A stretch of DNA of 64,000 nt from Breoghania sp. GTDB taxonomy: Bacteria; Pseudomonadota; Alphaproteobacteria; Rhizobiales; Stappiaceae. The position numbers and the translations under genes were made by a program. Below, piece by piece: positions 42,751-54,687 of the stretch (its first letter is position 1; every line of letters starts with the position of its first letter). The notes beneath the pieces were generated by a model. The model was not told where the DNA came from. It made no database searches and saw nothing but the letters and a program-made list of their open reading frames with translations. The DNA is taken from assembly GCF_030066895.1 (NCBI RefSeq), contig NZ_JASJAV010000011.1, positions 109,333-173,332 of the forward strand. Direction: 5' to 3'.

Positions 42751-43365
42751 TCAGCCCAGCGGATTGAAGAACCAGGCGTAGCCGACAAGCCCGGCAACGC
42801 CGACGGCAAGTCCAACGACGAAAACGCCCACCACAGTGGCAAGTCCGGCCCCTTTTCGCGGCTGAGCCGTCTTGCGGCGCTCTTCCGCTTCCACCAGCGC
42901 CTTGTCGGCATCGGCGCGCAGCCGCTTCAACAGCCAGTCCGATTCCAGCGCCCGCTCGCGGTCGATCATACGCTCCGCAACATATTCCGTGATGCAGTCG
43001 GCCATGTCGTTGGCAGAATCGGCTTCCAGCAGGACCGTGCGGCCGAGACGGGTGTCCTTGGCAAACCGATAGGTCCGCCGGTCGCGCGCCATGACCACGT
43101 GGCTCGTCACATCGACCCACAGCCGCGGCGGGTTGCCCGGCACGACCTGCAGCATGAATTGCTCTTCGTCCTCCGGGATTTCCTTGGCGACGCCGTCCAG
43201 TTCCTTGCACAGGATGTCGAGGCGGGCTTTTCCCGTTTCCTGCAAATCGATGATCACATCGGTCCGCTCGGCTTCGGCCAAGCGGACCTTGCGCATTGCC
43301 TCGCGCAGACTGCGCACCTTGGCATGCGGCACAACGTTATCCGCCTGATTGCTCATCGCCGTCAC
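42751..43365 (-). CDS. Conserved hypothetical protein with C-terminal TM
   Basis: 204 aa continuous ORF, single C-terminal hydrophobic helix. Confidence 0.7.
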   Translation of the reverse strand: MTAMSNQADNVVPHAKVRSLREAMRKVRLAEAERTDVIIDLQETGKARLDILCKELDGVAKEIPEDEEQFMLQVVPGNPPRLWVDVTSHVVMARDRRTYRFAKDTRLGRTVLLEADSANDMADCITEYVAERMIDRERALESDWLLKRLRADADKALVEAEERRKTAQPRKGAGLATVVGVFVVGLAVGVAGLVGYAWFFNPLG

Positions 43366-43554
43366 ATCTCCGGGTTCCGGTCATCGGCGCGTGCGAGAGA
43401 CTCCCCCAGCCGTAACCTTTCACACGCACGCGCTGATATGTTAATACGTCATTAAGTAACACGGCGGGAACCTCGATTCAGCGTCCCGGCAAATCGAACG
43501 GAAGTCTTCCCCGGTTAATCTCCCAACCATATTAAATATTCGCAGGACTAAAAC

Positions 43555-44026
43555 ATGACAGCATTGCCTCCGAGCGCCGAAATCGTTCAAAACGCGGCGG
43601 AAACCGCGGGTCTCACGATTCGCATCGTGGAAGTCCCGGGAACTGCCCGCACGGCCCAGGATGCAGCAGAATCGGTCAACAGCACGGTTGGGCAGATCGT
43701 CAAATCGCTGGTTTTTCGCGGCCGTGATTCGCAAAAGCCGTATCTGCTGCTGGTCAGCGGAGACAATCGGGTCAACGAGAAGGCGATATCGGTGAAGCCC
43801 TGGAACGCCCGGACGCAGCTTATATGTGCGCGAGATCACCGGCTTCGCCATCGGCGACATCCCTCCCCTTGGCCACGCGCAGCCGCTGTCGATCTACATG
43901 GATGAGGATCTTCTCGCCAAGAACGAGATATGGGCGGCTGCGGGAACGCCGCGCTGCATCTTCGCGACCACACCGCAAGCCTTGAAGGACGCCACAGGAG
44001 CCGCCGTCATCAATGTGAAGGGGTAG
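43555..44026 (+). pseudogene. YbaK/EbsC-type aminoacyl-tRNA deacylase, frameshifted
   Basis: KSLVFRGRDSQKPYLLLVSGDNRVNEKA in one frame, VREITGFAIGDIPPLGHAQPL in another; middle (GEALERPDAAY) in the third. Confidence 0.8.
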
Positions 44027-44081
44027 CCTTCCCTCCGCACGAACGACAGACGACGTTCACGCGCGAGACGGGAGACTCTGG

Positions 44082-45137
44082 ATGCTGGTCGATGGAAAGC
44101 CCTACCGCACAATCTGGCTCAACGAGGACGGGCGCTCGGTCGACATCATCGACCAGACCCGGTTCCCCCATGTCTTCTCGGTCGTCACGCTGAAGACGAT
44201 GAAGGCCGCGGCGATCGCGATCCGCACGATGCAGGTGCGCGGCACACCCCTGATCGGTGCAACCGCCGCTTATGGCGTCGCCCTCCAGATGGCGCAGGAC
44301 GCAAGCGACGACGGCTTCGAACAGGCTTGTCGGACCTTGCTGGCAACGCGCCCCACGGCGGTCAACCTGCGTTGGGCGCTCGATGAAATGCGCAAGCTGC
44401 TGATCAACCTGCCGCAGGCCAGGCGAGAAGAACGCGCCTATGCCCGGGCCGCCGAAATCTGCGACGAGGACGTGGAGATCTGCGCCGCAATCGGTCGCAA
44501 CGGCCTGGAACTCGTGCGCGACATCGCCCGGGGAAAGGCGCCGGGCGAGCCGGTCAACATCCTCACCCATTGCAATGCGGGCTGGCTTGAGACCGTCGAC
44601 TGGGGCACCGCCGCCGCGCCGATCTACATGGCGCATGATGCGGGCATTCCGGTTCATGTTTGTGTGGATGAGATCCGTCCGCGCAACCAAGGGGCAGCGC
44701 TGACCGCCTGAGAACTCGGCCGCCACGGCGTGCCCCACACGGTCATTCCCGACAATTCCGGCGGCCATCTCATGCAGCACGGCAAGGTGGACATGGTGAT
44801 CGTGGGAACGGATCGCACCACCGCCTACGGCGACGTGTGCAACAAGATCGGCACCTATCTCAAGGCACTGGCCGCGCATGACAATGGCATACCGTTCTAT
44901 GTCGCGCGGACTGACGCGCGAGGGGCATATCGAGACTGTGTCCATCATCTCGAGACGGTGTCCATCATCGCGGACGGTTCTCCCGTCGCCAATCACGCCT
45001 TCGACGTCACCCCCACCCGGCTGGTCACCGCCCTGATCACAGAGCACGGCGTGGTGGCGGCCGAAAAGCAGGCAATCGAGGCGATGTTCCCCGAACGCGT
45101 GGTTGCAGAGCCCCGTCAAACGGCGGGTGCTGCGTGA
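44082..45137 (+). pseudogene. mtnA: S-methyl-5-thioribose-1-phosphate isomerase, nonsense plus deletion plus tandem duplication
   Basis: MQVRGTPLIGATAAYGVAL, NILTHCNAGWLET; TGA at 44709-44711 in [21 protein letters not shown]; 20-bp tandem repeat at 44930-44969. Confidence 0.88.
44930..44969. repeat. 20-bp tandem duplication (1 mismatch)
   Basis: TCGAGACTGTGTCCATCATC then TCGAGACGGTGTCCATCATC. Confidence 0.9.
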
Positions 45138-45259
45138 AATAGCGTGCGAAACCACGCAGTTTCGCTACGTCGTTTACCTTTGATTAAGCCGCACCGGGCA
45201 CAACTTATGCCGTGTAGCTTCCGGAACGTGCCGGTTGCAACTCCCGCTTTGGGAGACCT

Positions 45260-45540
45260 GTGGTGGTTGAGAGCATCTATCAGAAGCGTTATGCCCTGAC
45301 GAACGTGAAGAAATTCTCGTTCACGGACAATAACGCCGAATGGAAGGCCCGACGCCAGGCGGCGAACGAACAATTCTATGCGCAGCAGGAAGCCACAACC
45401 AGCCTGTTCAGCACGGGCGTGAGCGCCGCCGCCGGACAGGTTGAGCTGACGACCCAACTCGTCCAATCGCGACTTCAGGCGGAAATGAACGCCAGGCCGA
45501 GCTGGACGAGCTCTATTCCAGCCTAGATCTGTCCGTCTGA
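45260..45540 (+). CDS. Small hypothetical protein next to flagellar cluster, possible C-terminal frameshift
   Basis: VVESIYQKRYALTNVKKFSFTDNNAEWKARRQAANEQFYAQQEATTSLFSTG; alternative C-terminus ELDELYSSLDLSV in another frame. Confidence 0.5.
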
Positions 45541-45853
45541 CACCGGTTTTTCCTGATCGGATTGGCGCATTTGTGCCGCTTCCCGCACGCATTCTCATTC
45601 CACGGATCAGCTATGCTTTTTATGCACTTGCGTCGGTTCGCAAGCGGAAATATACCACCCCGTGAAACAACGATGACAGACGCGTTCGCCTGATTGCGGC
45701 TTCGGCTGGCGACCCGGTTTTGTCGCTCTCTTAAAATTTCTGGAGGATCGTGCCTTCGTTTGAGGACGCGGTATTCCGGGCCCCATTAGCGGGGCAGCCG
45801 AAGCGGTCCGGGCGACACACCGGGCCACACATTCCCCGCATCGCGAGTTTGCC

Positions 45854-46262
45854 ATGCTCTCCCAGTCCAGCGTCAGAAAGGGTGTCGCCCTCTCCTTTCT
45901 CTCATTCGCGACCTTCACGTTTTCGGATTCCTGCGTAAAGCTGCTGGATAACCAACTCGATCCGTTCATGGTCACCTGTTTCGGCGCGGTCTTCAGCCTG
46001 ATGGCCCTTCCCTTCGTCAAGACGCGAGAAGACCGTTGAAGCGACGTTTTCCGCACGACCAACAGAACCTTGTGGCTCGTCCACGCCATTACCGCGACGC
46101 TGGGCGCGGCCGGGAGCGTCGTCATCTTCTCCACCCTGACGTCGGAGTTCTGGTGGTGCTGCGTCCCGGATTCCGGAAACTCTCGATCGGCCATCTTGGC
46201 GCCTTCATGGGCGACCTGGCGGGCGGCATCTCGGTGCTGCTTTTCCGCGCCATGGGCCCGAC
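45854..46262 (+). pseudogene. EamA/DMT transporter remnant
   Basis: GVALSFLSFATFTFSDSCVKLLD... TGA at 46037; VGVLVVLRPGFRKLSIGHLGAFMGDLAGGISVLLFRAMGPTA in another frame, then abrupt junction with flhA. Confidence 0.75.
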
Positions 46263-48032
46263 GGCCTCCGCAATGCCTTCCAGAATGGTGGAAAGATCGC
46301 GAACCGACACGCGTTCGGCGAGCAGCGTCTGCATCACCCGCTGGATGCCGGAGATCGTGATCTGGCCTGGAACGATGTCCTCCACCAGTTTGGACTGGCC
46401 GTCCGGCAGTTCCTGCAGCAGCTTCTGCACGTCGGCATAGGAGAGAAGCTCGGAGATGTTGGCGCGCAGGATCTCGGTGAGGTGGGTCGACATGACGGTC
46501 GCCGGATCCACCACCATATACCCTTTCAGCGTCGCATCTTCGCCCAAGGAGGAATCCACCCACGTCGCAGGCAGGCCGAAGGTCGGTGGGTGCCGGGCAG
46601 CTTCACCTGCTTGCCCTGCGGATCCATAACCATGGACTGGTTGGCTTGGATCTCGCCCTTGCCGACCTCCACCTCCTTCACCTTGATGACATACTCGTTG
46701 GCGCCGAGCTGGACGTTGTCGAGAATGCGCACCGGCGGCATCAGCACGCCGAGATCGAAGGCAAGCTGACGACGCAGCGCCTTGATCTGTTCGGTCAACT
46801 GATCGCCCGTGGTGCTTTCGGCGTTGATCAACGGCAACAGCGCATATCCCAGTTCGATACGCAGATCGTCCATCTTCAACGCATCGGTGATCGGCGGCTC
46901 CGGAGCCGGCTTGGCCGTTTCCGCCTCTGCCGCGACCTTCTCGATCTCCTTGCGCTGCTGCACCTTGCCGCCCTGCAGCGCCAGCCACCCCGCAAGCCCG
47001 CCCAGAACCAGGAACGGGATCATCGGCATACCCGGCAGGAGGACATCACCACCATCACGCCCGACGACATGCCAAGAGCCTTGGGATAGCCGGAGAGCTG
47101 CCTCATCAGCGCCTGATCGGCAGCTCCCTTGACGCCCGCCTTGGAGACGAGAAGACCCGCGGCGGTGGAAACGATCAGCGCCGGGATCTGCGAGACGAGA
47201 CCGTCGCCGACGGTCAGAAGCGTGTAGGAATGCCCGACATCGGCGAAGGACAGGTCGTTCTGCACGACACCGATGATGCTGCCGCCGATAATTTTGATGA
47301 AGGTGATGAGCAACCCGGCGATCGCGTCACCGCACACGAACTTCGAGGCACCGTCCATGGCGCCGAAGAAGGCCGATTCATCCTCCAGTTCCGTCCGCCT
47401 GCACCGGGCTTCCGCCTCATCGATCAGATCGGCCGACAGATCGGCGTCGATCGCCATCTGCTTGCCGGCCAGGGCATCCAGATTGAAGCGTGCGGCCACC
47501 CGCGATACGGCCGGAGCCCTTCGTGATCACGACGAAATTCACGATCACCAGAATGCCGAACATGATCATTCCGATGACGAAATTGCCGCCCATGACGAAG
47601 CTGCCGAAGGTTTCGATGACGTGCCCGGCCGCACCCGCTCCTTCATGCCCGTTGGCAAGGATCAGGCCCGTTGGCAAGGATCAGGCGCGTGGAGGCGAGG
47701 TTGAGCGCCAGTCGCAACATGGTCGCGATAAACAGCACGGTCGGGAAGGACGAGAATTCAAGCGGCGTCTGAATGAACAGCGCCGTCATCAGGATCAGAA
47801 CCAAAAGCGTGATCGACAGCGCCAGAAACAGGTCCAGCAGGAAGGACGGCATCGGCAGGATGAGCACCACTAGGATGGTGATCACCACGAAAGCAAGGCC
47901 GAGATCGCCGCGCTTCAGAAGCCCGAGGACGTGCGAAATGTTGAAACCGCCGCCACCGCCTCCGCCGCCGGTGGAGAGTTTGCCTCCCGTTTCCGCCGGA
48001 GGTGCTGCAACACTGGGTACGTCGCTCATCAA
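46262..48032 (-). pseudogene. flhA: Flagellar export protein FlhA, multiply frameshifted and 3'-truncated
   Basis: Five overlapping fragments: [100 protein letters not shown]. Confidence 0.92.
47648..47685. repeat. 19-bp perfect tandem duplication in flhA
   Basis: CCCGTTGGCAAGGATCAGG x2; removing one copy restores [23 protein letters not shown]. Confidence 0.95.
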
Positions 48033-48085
48033 CGGGCCTCGATTGGATGCGATTGCAGCGCGATCAGACGGTCAGGCGGAGAAGG

Positions 48086-49451
48086 TCAGTATGCGGCGTT
48101 TCTCGGCTCGCCCGGGGCCGGTATTTCGGTACCTTTCCCAGCATAGATGTTGAGCTTGTTGCGCAGCGTGCGGATGGAGATGCCGAGGATCTTCGCCGCA
48201 TGGGTGCGGTTGCCGAGGCAATGTTCAAGCGTCTCCAGAATGAGCTGCTTTTCGACGTCGGCGACCGTCCGCCCGACCATGGTGCGGCTGACCGCTTCCG
48301 CCGTCATCGCCGCCTACTTCGCCGCGCCACCAGCACCACCGCGAATGGGGCTGTCGTCGGGCATCAGGATGGCCGATGCGGAGATCTCCTCGTCCCGGGC
48401 CAGAAGCACCGCGCGATGCATGGTGTTCTCCAGCTCACGCACGTTGCCGGGCCACGGATTGGACGTCAGCGCACGGCGCGCATCGGCGCTGATCGGTCGT
48501 TCCGGCACGCCGTTGATTTCCGCATACTTGCGCACGAAGTGCTGCGCCAGTTCCAGAACGTCCGCCGGACGCGAGTGCAAGGCAGAGATCTTCAGATTGA
48601 CGACGTTCAGCCGGTAGAGCAGATCCTCGCGGAACCGACCGGAGCGCACCTCTTCCGCCAGATCCTGGTTAGAGGTGGCGATGATGCGGATATCGACGGG
48701 CACCGGACGGGGTACCGCCGACCCGGTCGATGACCCGCTCCTGAATGGCGCGCAGCAACTTGACCTGCAGGCGGATATCCATCTCGGAAATCTCGTCGAG
48801 CAGCAGGGTGCCGCCGTCGGCTTCCTCGAACTTGCCGACGCGCCGTGCGACCGCTCCCGTGAACGCACCCTTCTCATGCCCGAACAGCTCCGATTCCAGG
48901 AGATCGTCGGGAATTGCGGCACAGTTGATGGAAACGAAGGTCTTGTTCGCCCGCTGCGACTTGCGGTGCACGTGGGGCGCCAGCACCTCCTTGCCCGTGC
49001 CGAATTCACCCGTGATCAGCACGGAGGTCTCGGACGGCGCGATCTGCTCGGCAAGCTGCACGACGGCCGCCATGGCCTCGTCGCGATAGATGAGATCGGA
49101 CTGATCCTCAGCCACCGCGCTCAATACTGCCGCGATCAGATCGGGGTACGGCGGCAGGGGGATATATTCCTTGACCCCGGCTCGGATCGCCTGGACGGCC
49201 GAGCGCGCATCCGACTGCGTCCCGCAGGCAACGACCGGCACGTGGATCCGTTCGTGCTGCAACCGCTCGATCATGGCGGCGATGTCGAGCCCAACATCGA
49301 TCATGATCAGATCGGCGCCCTTTCCGGAGCGCAGGGTCTTGAGGCCATTATCGACCGTTTTCTGCGAAAGTGACGCTGGCGCCCTCTCCATGGCAGTCTT
49401 GGAAGCCACGGTAAGCTGTCCGCCGAGCGTGCCAATGATCAGAAGGCGCAT
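48086..49451 (-). pseudogene. flbD: Sigma-54-dependent flagellar regulator FlbD-like, frameshift plus stop before Fis HTH
   Basis: [20 protein letters not shown], ..., TAG at 48314-48316, then in-frame AAMTAEAVSRTMVGRTVADVEKQLILETLEHCLGNRTHAAKILGISIRTLRNKL. Confidence 0.8.
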
Positions 49452-49476
49452 GTCATTTCTCTCACCCTGAAGACCG

Positions 49477-49844
49477 TTATCGGTCGATCTTAATGATTTC
49501 CGTCATCGTCACGCCGAGCTTGTCTTCCACGAGGACGACTTCCCCACGGGCGACCAGCCGGGCGTTGACATAGATATCGATAGCTTCACCGACCTTCCGG
49601 TCGAGTTCGAGCACAATTCCCGCCGACAGGTCCAACAAGTCGGAGACCGGCATGCGCGAGTGGCCGAGAACGGCCGCCACGCGTACGGGAACGTCGAAGA
49701 CGGCTTCCAGATCGGCAGCGGAGCGCACGTGCGGAGAATCGTCGCTCTCCTCGCGCCGGGCCCCTGGCCGGGTTCCAATTCCTCGAACTGCATGCCGCCG
49801 AGCTCGGCCCCGGCATCCACTTCGGGTTCATCATTATTGCTCAT
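49477..49844 (-). pseudogene. fliN: Flagellar motor switch protein FliN, frameshifted
   Basis: C-terminal FliN domain [71 protein letters not shown]-terminus in another frame. Confidence 0.85.
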
Positions 49845-50509
49845 GCGTCACGCTCCGTTGCTTTCGGACGCCGGTTGGCGTGCAGCGAAATAGCCTCGAA
49901 TGGCAGTCTCGATATGTTTTTCAAGCTCTTTGCGATCTCGTACCAGCCCGCCGTCAGCCCATTCCAGACGACAATCGCCGCGCTCGATATCCGGCTCTCT
50001 GAGGATAACGATCCGTCCCTCGAAACCGCGCTCATAGGCGATCTTGTCGATTCGCTCGCGCAACTTTTCGCTGTCGCGTTCGCACACTCGGATGACCACA
50101 TGGGCGCACGGCGCAGCGGGCCGAGGCATTCAGAGATCAGCGCGACCACCTCTCCCAGCGGCTCGCGAGCCACCAGATGCGCCGCAAAGCGCCGGGCGAT
50201 CAGAAACGAGAGACCGACGGAATCCTTCTCGATCCTGTCCAGTTCCCCATCGATCTTGAGAAGCAGCTCCGCGGCGTTTGCCACAAGCTTCTCCGTCTCC
50301 TTCGCCAGAACATGCGCGCCGTCTTCGGCGATCTTCGATTCCGCCTCCGACTTGCCGCGCTCATAGCCCTTCTTCTCCGCCGCCTTGACGAGCTGGTCGA
50401 CCTCAAACTGGGGGACGGTCAGCTCCACATACACCTCCTCTTCCACGGGCTCGGGCTCCGCGGGGGCCGCGAAACCGCGATCAAAAAGGAAACGAGCCGG
50501 ATTACCCAT
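49841..50509 (-). pseudogene. fliH: FliH-like flagellar assembly protein, frameshifted
   Basis: N-terminal FliH-like part then HVVIRVCERDSEKLRERIDKIAYERGFEGRIVILREPDIERGDCRLEWADGG in another frame. Confidence 0.75.
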
Positions 50510-50519
50510 TACTGCTCAA

Positions 50520-51558
50520 CTAGTAGACGAGTTCGTCGTCGCCCTTGTTCTTGGTGATCATGATTTCGCCGCGCGCAGCCAGATCCTTGGCCACGTTGAC
50601 CATCTCCGACTGAACCTCGTCGACGTCGCGCAACCTGACGGGACCGAGCGCTTCCATGTCGTCGCGCAGCATCTTGGCAGCGCACGCCGTCATGTCGCCG
50701 AAGAAGAACTCGCGCACCATCTCGTTGGTGCCCTTTAGAGCAATGGCCAGCTTGTCCTTCTCCACGTTGCGCAACAGCGTCTAGGCACTCGCCACATCCA
50801 GTTTGCCCAGATCGTCGAAGATTAACATCAAGGTCTTGATGCGTTCGGCGGATTCGCGGTTTTCCTCTTCCAGCGCCCCGAGGGAACGCGCCTCGGTCTG
50901 CCGGTCGAAATTGTTGAAGATGTCAGCCATCAGTTCGTGAGAATCGCGCCGACTGGTGTGCGAGAGGTTCGACATAAACTCCACCCGCAGCGTCTGCTCC
51001 ACCTTCTCCAGAACATCCTTCTGCACCGCCTCCATGCGCAGCATCCGGTTGACCACCTCCAGCGCGAATTCATCCGGCAGGATGGAGAGAACGCGCGCGG
51101 CGTGGTCGGAGCGGATCTTCGACATCACCACGGCCACGGTCTGCGGATATTCGTTCTTCAGATAGTTCGCGAGAACGTTCTCCTGCACGTTGGAGAGCTT
51201 CTCCCACATATTGCGACCGGGCCGGCCCGCGGATTTCCTCCATGATGAGGGAGACCCGGTCATCGGGCAGGAAGGTCGAAAGCAGTCGCTCGGTCGCATC
51301 GACATTACCGATCAAAGCACCCATCGACGTGAGCTTGTGAACGAATTCGCCGAGGAGCTGCTCCAGCATTAGCGGCGTGATCGGCCCGAGCTTCGACATG
51401 GCGGCGGGGATCTGGCGCACCTCTATCTCGTCAAGACGCTCCCAGATATGGCGTCCGTGCTCTTCGCCAAGCGCAAGCAGCAATACCGCCGCGCACTCGG
51501 CACCACCCAGTGACCGCTCATTCTGGTCGTCGACGACCTTGAGTTCTGTCCCTGCCAC
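50520..51558 (-). pseudogene. fliG: Flagellar motor switch protein FliG, nonsense plus frameshift
   Basis: [42 protein letters not shown] at 50781-50783 followed in frame by TLLRNVEKDKLAIALKGTNEMVREFFF. Confidence 0.9.
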
Positions 51559-51561
51559 TAT

Positions 51562-53194
51562 TTATGCGGCCTCGTTCAGCTAGCCGCGAACAATCAAAAC
51601 GGCTTCATTGGGATATTCGTCTACGATCTCGCCGATCTTCTCCACCGACTTGACGTGATCCTGGCCTGCCTTCTGGGCATCAAGCAGCCACTGTAACCCG
51701 TGCTCCTCGTCGCCTTTCGCGCCACCGGGACGAGGGTTCCTTCCGCGCCGGTCATCATCTGCTGCTCGCCGTCCTCAAGCGCATCCGGCTCCTTCTCCTC
51801 TTCGGCAACGACCTTGCGCACCAGCGGACGGACCACGAAGAACAGCAGAAGGATCGAGATAACTACGATCACCCCCAGCTCCACCATGTAGAGGATGTCG
51901 TCCTTGGTGAAGTCGAACAGACCGACTTCACTCTCGGGAAGATCCGCCACCGGACCCTGGGCAAAGCGCAGATTGACAACCTCGACGTTGTCGCCGCGCT
52001 GCTCGTCGAACCCGACGGCGGAGCGTACAAGCGCAGCGATCCGGTCCAATTCTTCCTGCGGACGCTCGGAATAGATCAGTTCGCCGCTGTCGTTCGTCTG
52101 ATAGACGCCGTCGACGAGAACTGCGACCGACAGGCGCTTGACCTGACCGCCCCGGCCTCTTCCACCGTGGTTCGCGTGGAGTGCTAAATCTCGTAGTTGA
52201 CGGTTTCATCGGTCGAATTGGACGCCTCGCGATCGCCGCCGCCGTTCTGATTGGCGTCCGCATTGGGCAACTGATTTCCGGCCGTCACCCCACCTTCCTG
52301 CGAGGTGCTGGTGGAATTCTCCTCCCGCGTCTGGGTGGAGCGAACGACCTGCCCTTCCGGATCATAGGTCTCCGACGTCTCCGTCGTACGGTTGAAGTCG
52401 ATATCGACGGCCACCCGTATACGCGCCCGTCCGGGATCGACGATGGAGGAAACGATCTCCTCCACCTGCTTGCGAAGCCAGGCTTCCGACTCGTTGGCGC
52501 GCTGCTGAAGTGAAGAGGACACCATCCCCTCCAGGTCCGGCTCCACACCGCTGGCCAGAAGCGTTCCACGCTCATCGACGATCGAGACGCGCTCCGGCGA
52601 CAGCCCCTCCACCGCGAAGGCGACCAGATGCTGGATCGCGCGGATTTGACCGTTGTCCAGCGCCCCGCGCACCTTCAGCGCGATGGAAGCGGAAGGGTCC
52701 TCGCGATCCCGCTGAAAGAGCTCGCGCTTGGGCAGAACCAGATGCACCCTAGCACTGACGATGCGGGTAATCGACTGGATCGTGCGCGCCAACTCGCTTT
52801 CAAGCGCGCGAAGCTGGTTGATGTTCTGGACGAAGCTCGTGCTCCCCAGCGTATCGGTGCGATCAAAGATCTCGTATCCGATGGAGCCACCGGTGGGCAG
52901 GCCCTGTTCCGCCAGCGACATGCGCATGCGCAAAACCCGCTCCTGGGGGATGAGGATCACAGCCCCCTCGTTGCGGGTCTCGTACTCGATACCCATGCTC
53001 TCGAGCTGGCGAATGATGGCAGACGAATCGTCGAAGCTCAGATCCGTGTAGAGCGGCGCCATGGCCAGCGTCGTCACGCGCATCATTATGACCGCGAACA
53101 TCCCGATCAGGATCGCCGCAACGGCACCCATCGCGGCCAACCGGCCGGCGCCCAAGGTACGCAAGAATTCGAGCATGCCATTCACGAGCTGCAA
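51562..53194 (-). pseudogene. fliF: Flagellar MS-ring protein FliF, two stops plus frameshifts
   Basis: MTLAMAPLYTDLSFDDSSAIIRQLESMGIEYE; stop at 52184-52186 (NYEI*HSTRTTVEEAGAV) and at 51580-51582 (VLIVRG*LNEAA). Confidence 0.92.
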
Positions 53195-53302
53195 CCCACT
53201 GGACTGTCTTCACATAATTAAGCGAGCCGTCTGGAAGTATGAGGATTGAGGATGTGCGGATTCCTTCCAGACGACCCGCTAGGCAAAAATTTCCCCCGTC
53301 AT

Positions 53303-53320
53303 GTTAAACAAATCTTTAAC
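53303..53320. promoter_or_regulatory. Possible CtrA-like half-site palindrome upstream of fliF
   Basis: GTTAAA-CAAATC-TTTAAC, TTAA repeats with 8-nt spacing (consensus is N7). Confidence 0.3.
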
Positions 53321-53729
53321 AAAATGTTTCTGAGTAATTAATGGTCGTGGAAAGCTGCGGGGTCCCGGCCTATCGCTGCCGTTGCGACACGGCAAAAAAC
53401 GCCGATCCCGTTAACGAACTCCGTGCCATACCGGACGCATTCGCACGGATGGATTTATTTGCAATCAATGCCATTGGCATTTTTTTGATTCCGAAAACAA
53501 AAACGGACCGGCATGGTGACTGGCTCGCATCAATTGCGTTGGACGATCGCCAGGCGACCGTTATGTCCCTTAAGCATTTTCCGTCCGGGCGAAACCGCCC
53601 GAACGATACGAAATTACTCCAGATTCAATATCTTGAGCAACTTCCTGTCAATCGGATCGATTCAATCCGATCGGAATCTGCTCTTGAGGAGAAGCGATTT
53701 GGCTGCCTTCGCAGTAAACGCGCGCCCTG

Positions 53730-54005
53730 TTAGGGACGATATTGCTGTACCCGTGTCGCACGCAGGCCCGCGAGCCCGTGCTTGTCGATGGAACTCTGCC
53801 AAGAGAGAAATTCCTCGACAGTCAGGGTATAGCGCTGACAGGCCTCATCCAGCGACAATAGGCCACCGCGTACCGCAGCCACGACTTCCGCCTTGCGGCG
53901 GATGACCCAGCGCTTTGTATTGGTCGGCGGCAGATCGGCAACCGTCAACGGACTGCCGTCGGGCCCGATGACGTATTTGACCCGAGAACGCACTTGTTCG
54001 GTCAT
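53730..54005 (-). CDS. sciP: SciP-type CtrA inhibitor (DUF1153)
   Basis: KYVIGPDGSPLTVADLPPTNTKRWVIRRKAEVVAAVRGGLLSLDEACQRYTLTVEEFLSWQ. Confidence 0.9.
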   Translation of the reverse strand: MTEQVRSRVKYVIGPDGSPLTVADLPPTNTKRWVIRRKAEVVAAVRGGLLSLDEACQRYTLTVEEFLSWQSSIDKHGLAGLRATRVQQYRP

Positions 54006-54687
54006 CGTACTCTCACACTAAACGTGACCTGTGAAGCTTCACCCCCGGTCGTCACCGACCGATTTTCTGGACTATGCTTCAACGAATATTGCCAGGCGGC
54101 TTTCGATTCCTTCAACATCGCAAATTCAACGAAAATCGCCCCAGACACCAAAAGACGATACCGGCGCGGCTTTAAAATTTACCTAAGCCATTAGCAACAA
54201 TTCGGTAAGAGTTAGCACTATCGCTTTCTCCGAATATGCTAGCCCTGGCGCGAGAAGCGAAACCCTGCGAAAAAGGGCGGATTTTTGCCGTATTTCGAAG
54301 ACGTGAGAAAAATTGCATTCCGGGATTCTCACGAGGCATCACAGGATGCAAAGCCTCGAGCGGGCGCCTCGCACGCACCTCAAGTTGCGATTTCGAAAAG
54401 GAATCGCGCAACGGGAAATGCCGCCGGAAAGCAATGGGTCAGCGATTCTGGGAGCCCCGGCAGGAGATAGGCCGGTATGGGACGTCGGCCCGCCGTTCCA
54501 GATGTCCGATTCCCCGCAGCCGCGCCCGAGGCTGACGGCGTGGGTGGGACTACTTCTCGACGTCAGAAGACTCGCCGACGTCGAAAGACTCTCCGGCAAG
54601 GATCCGGCACGAGTGCGATCAACGTCGCCGTGCGCCGGATATCTTTGGCATATGGCCTGAAGAGCCTTCATCTCTGCACGATGCGGT

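Noticed and set aside
53341-53733. 130-aa plus-strand ORF between fliF and sciP
   Set aside because: No domain pattern or clear start context; more likely non-coding or promoter region
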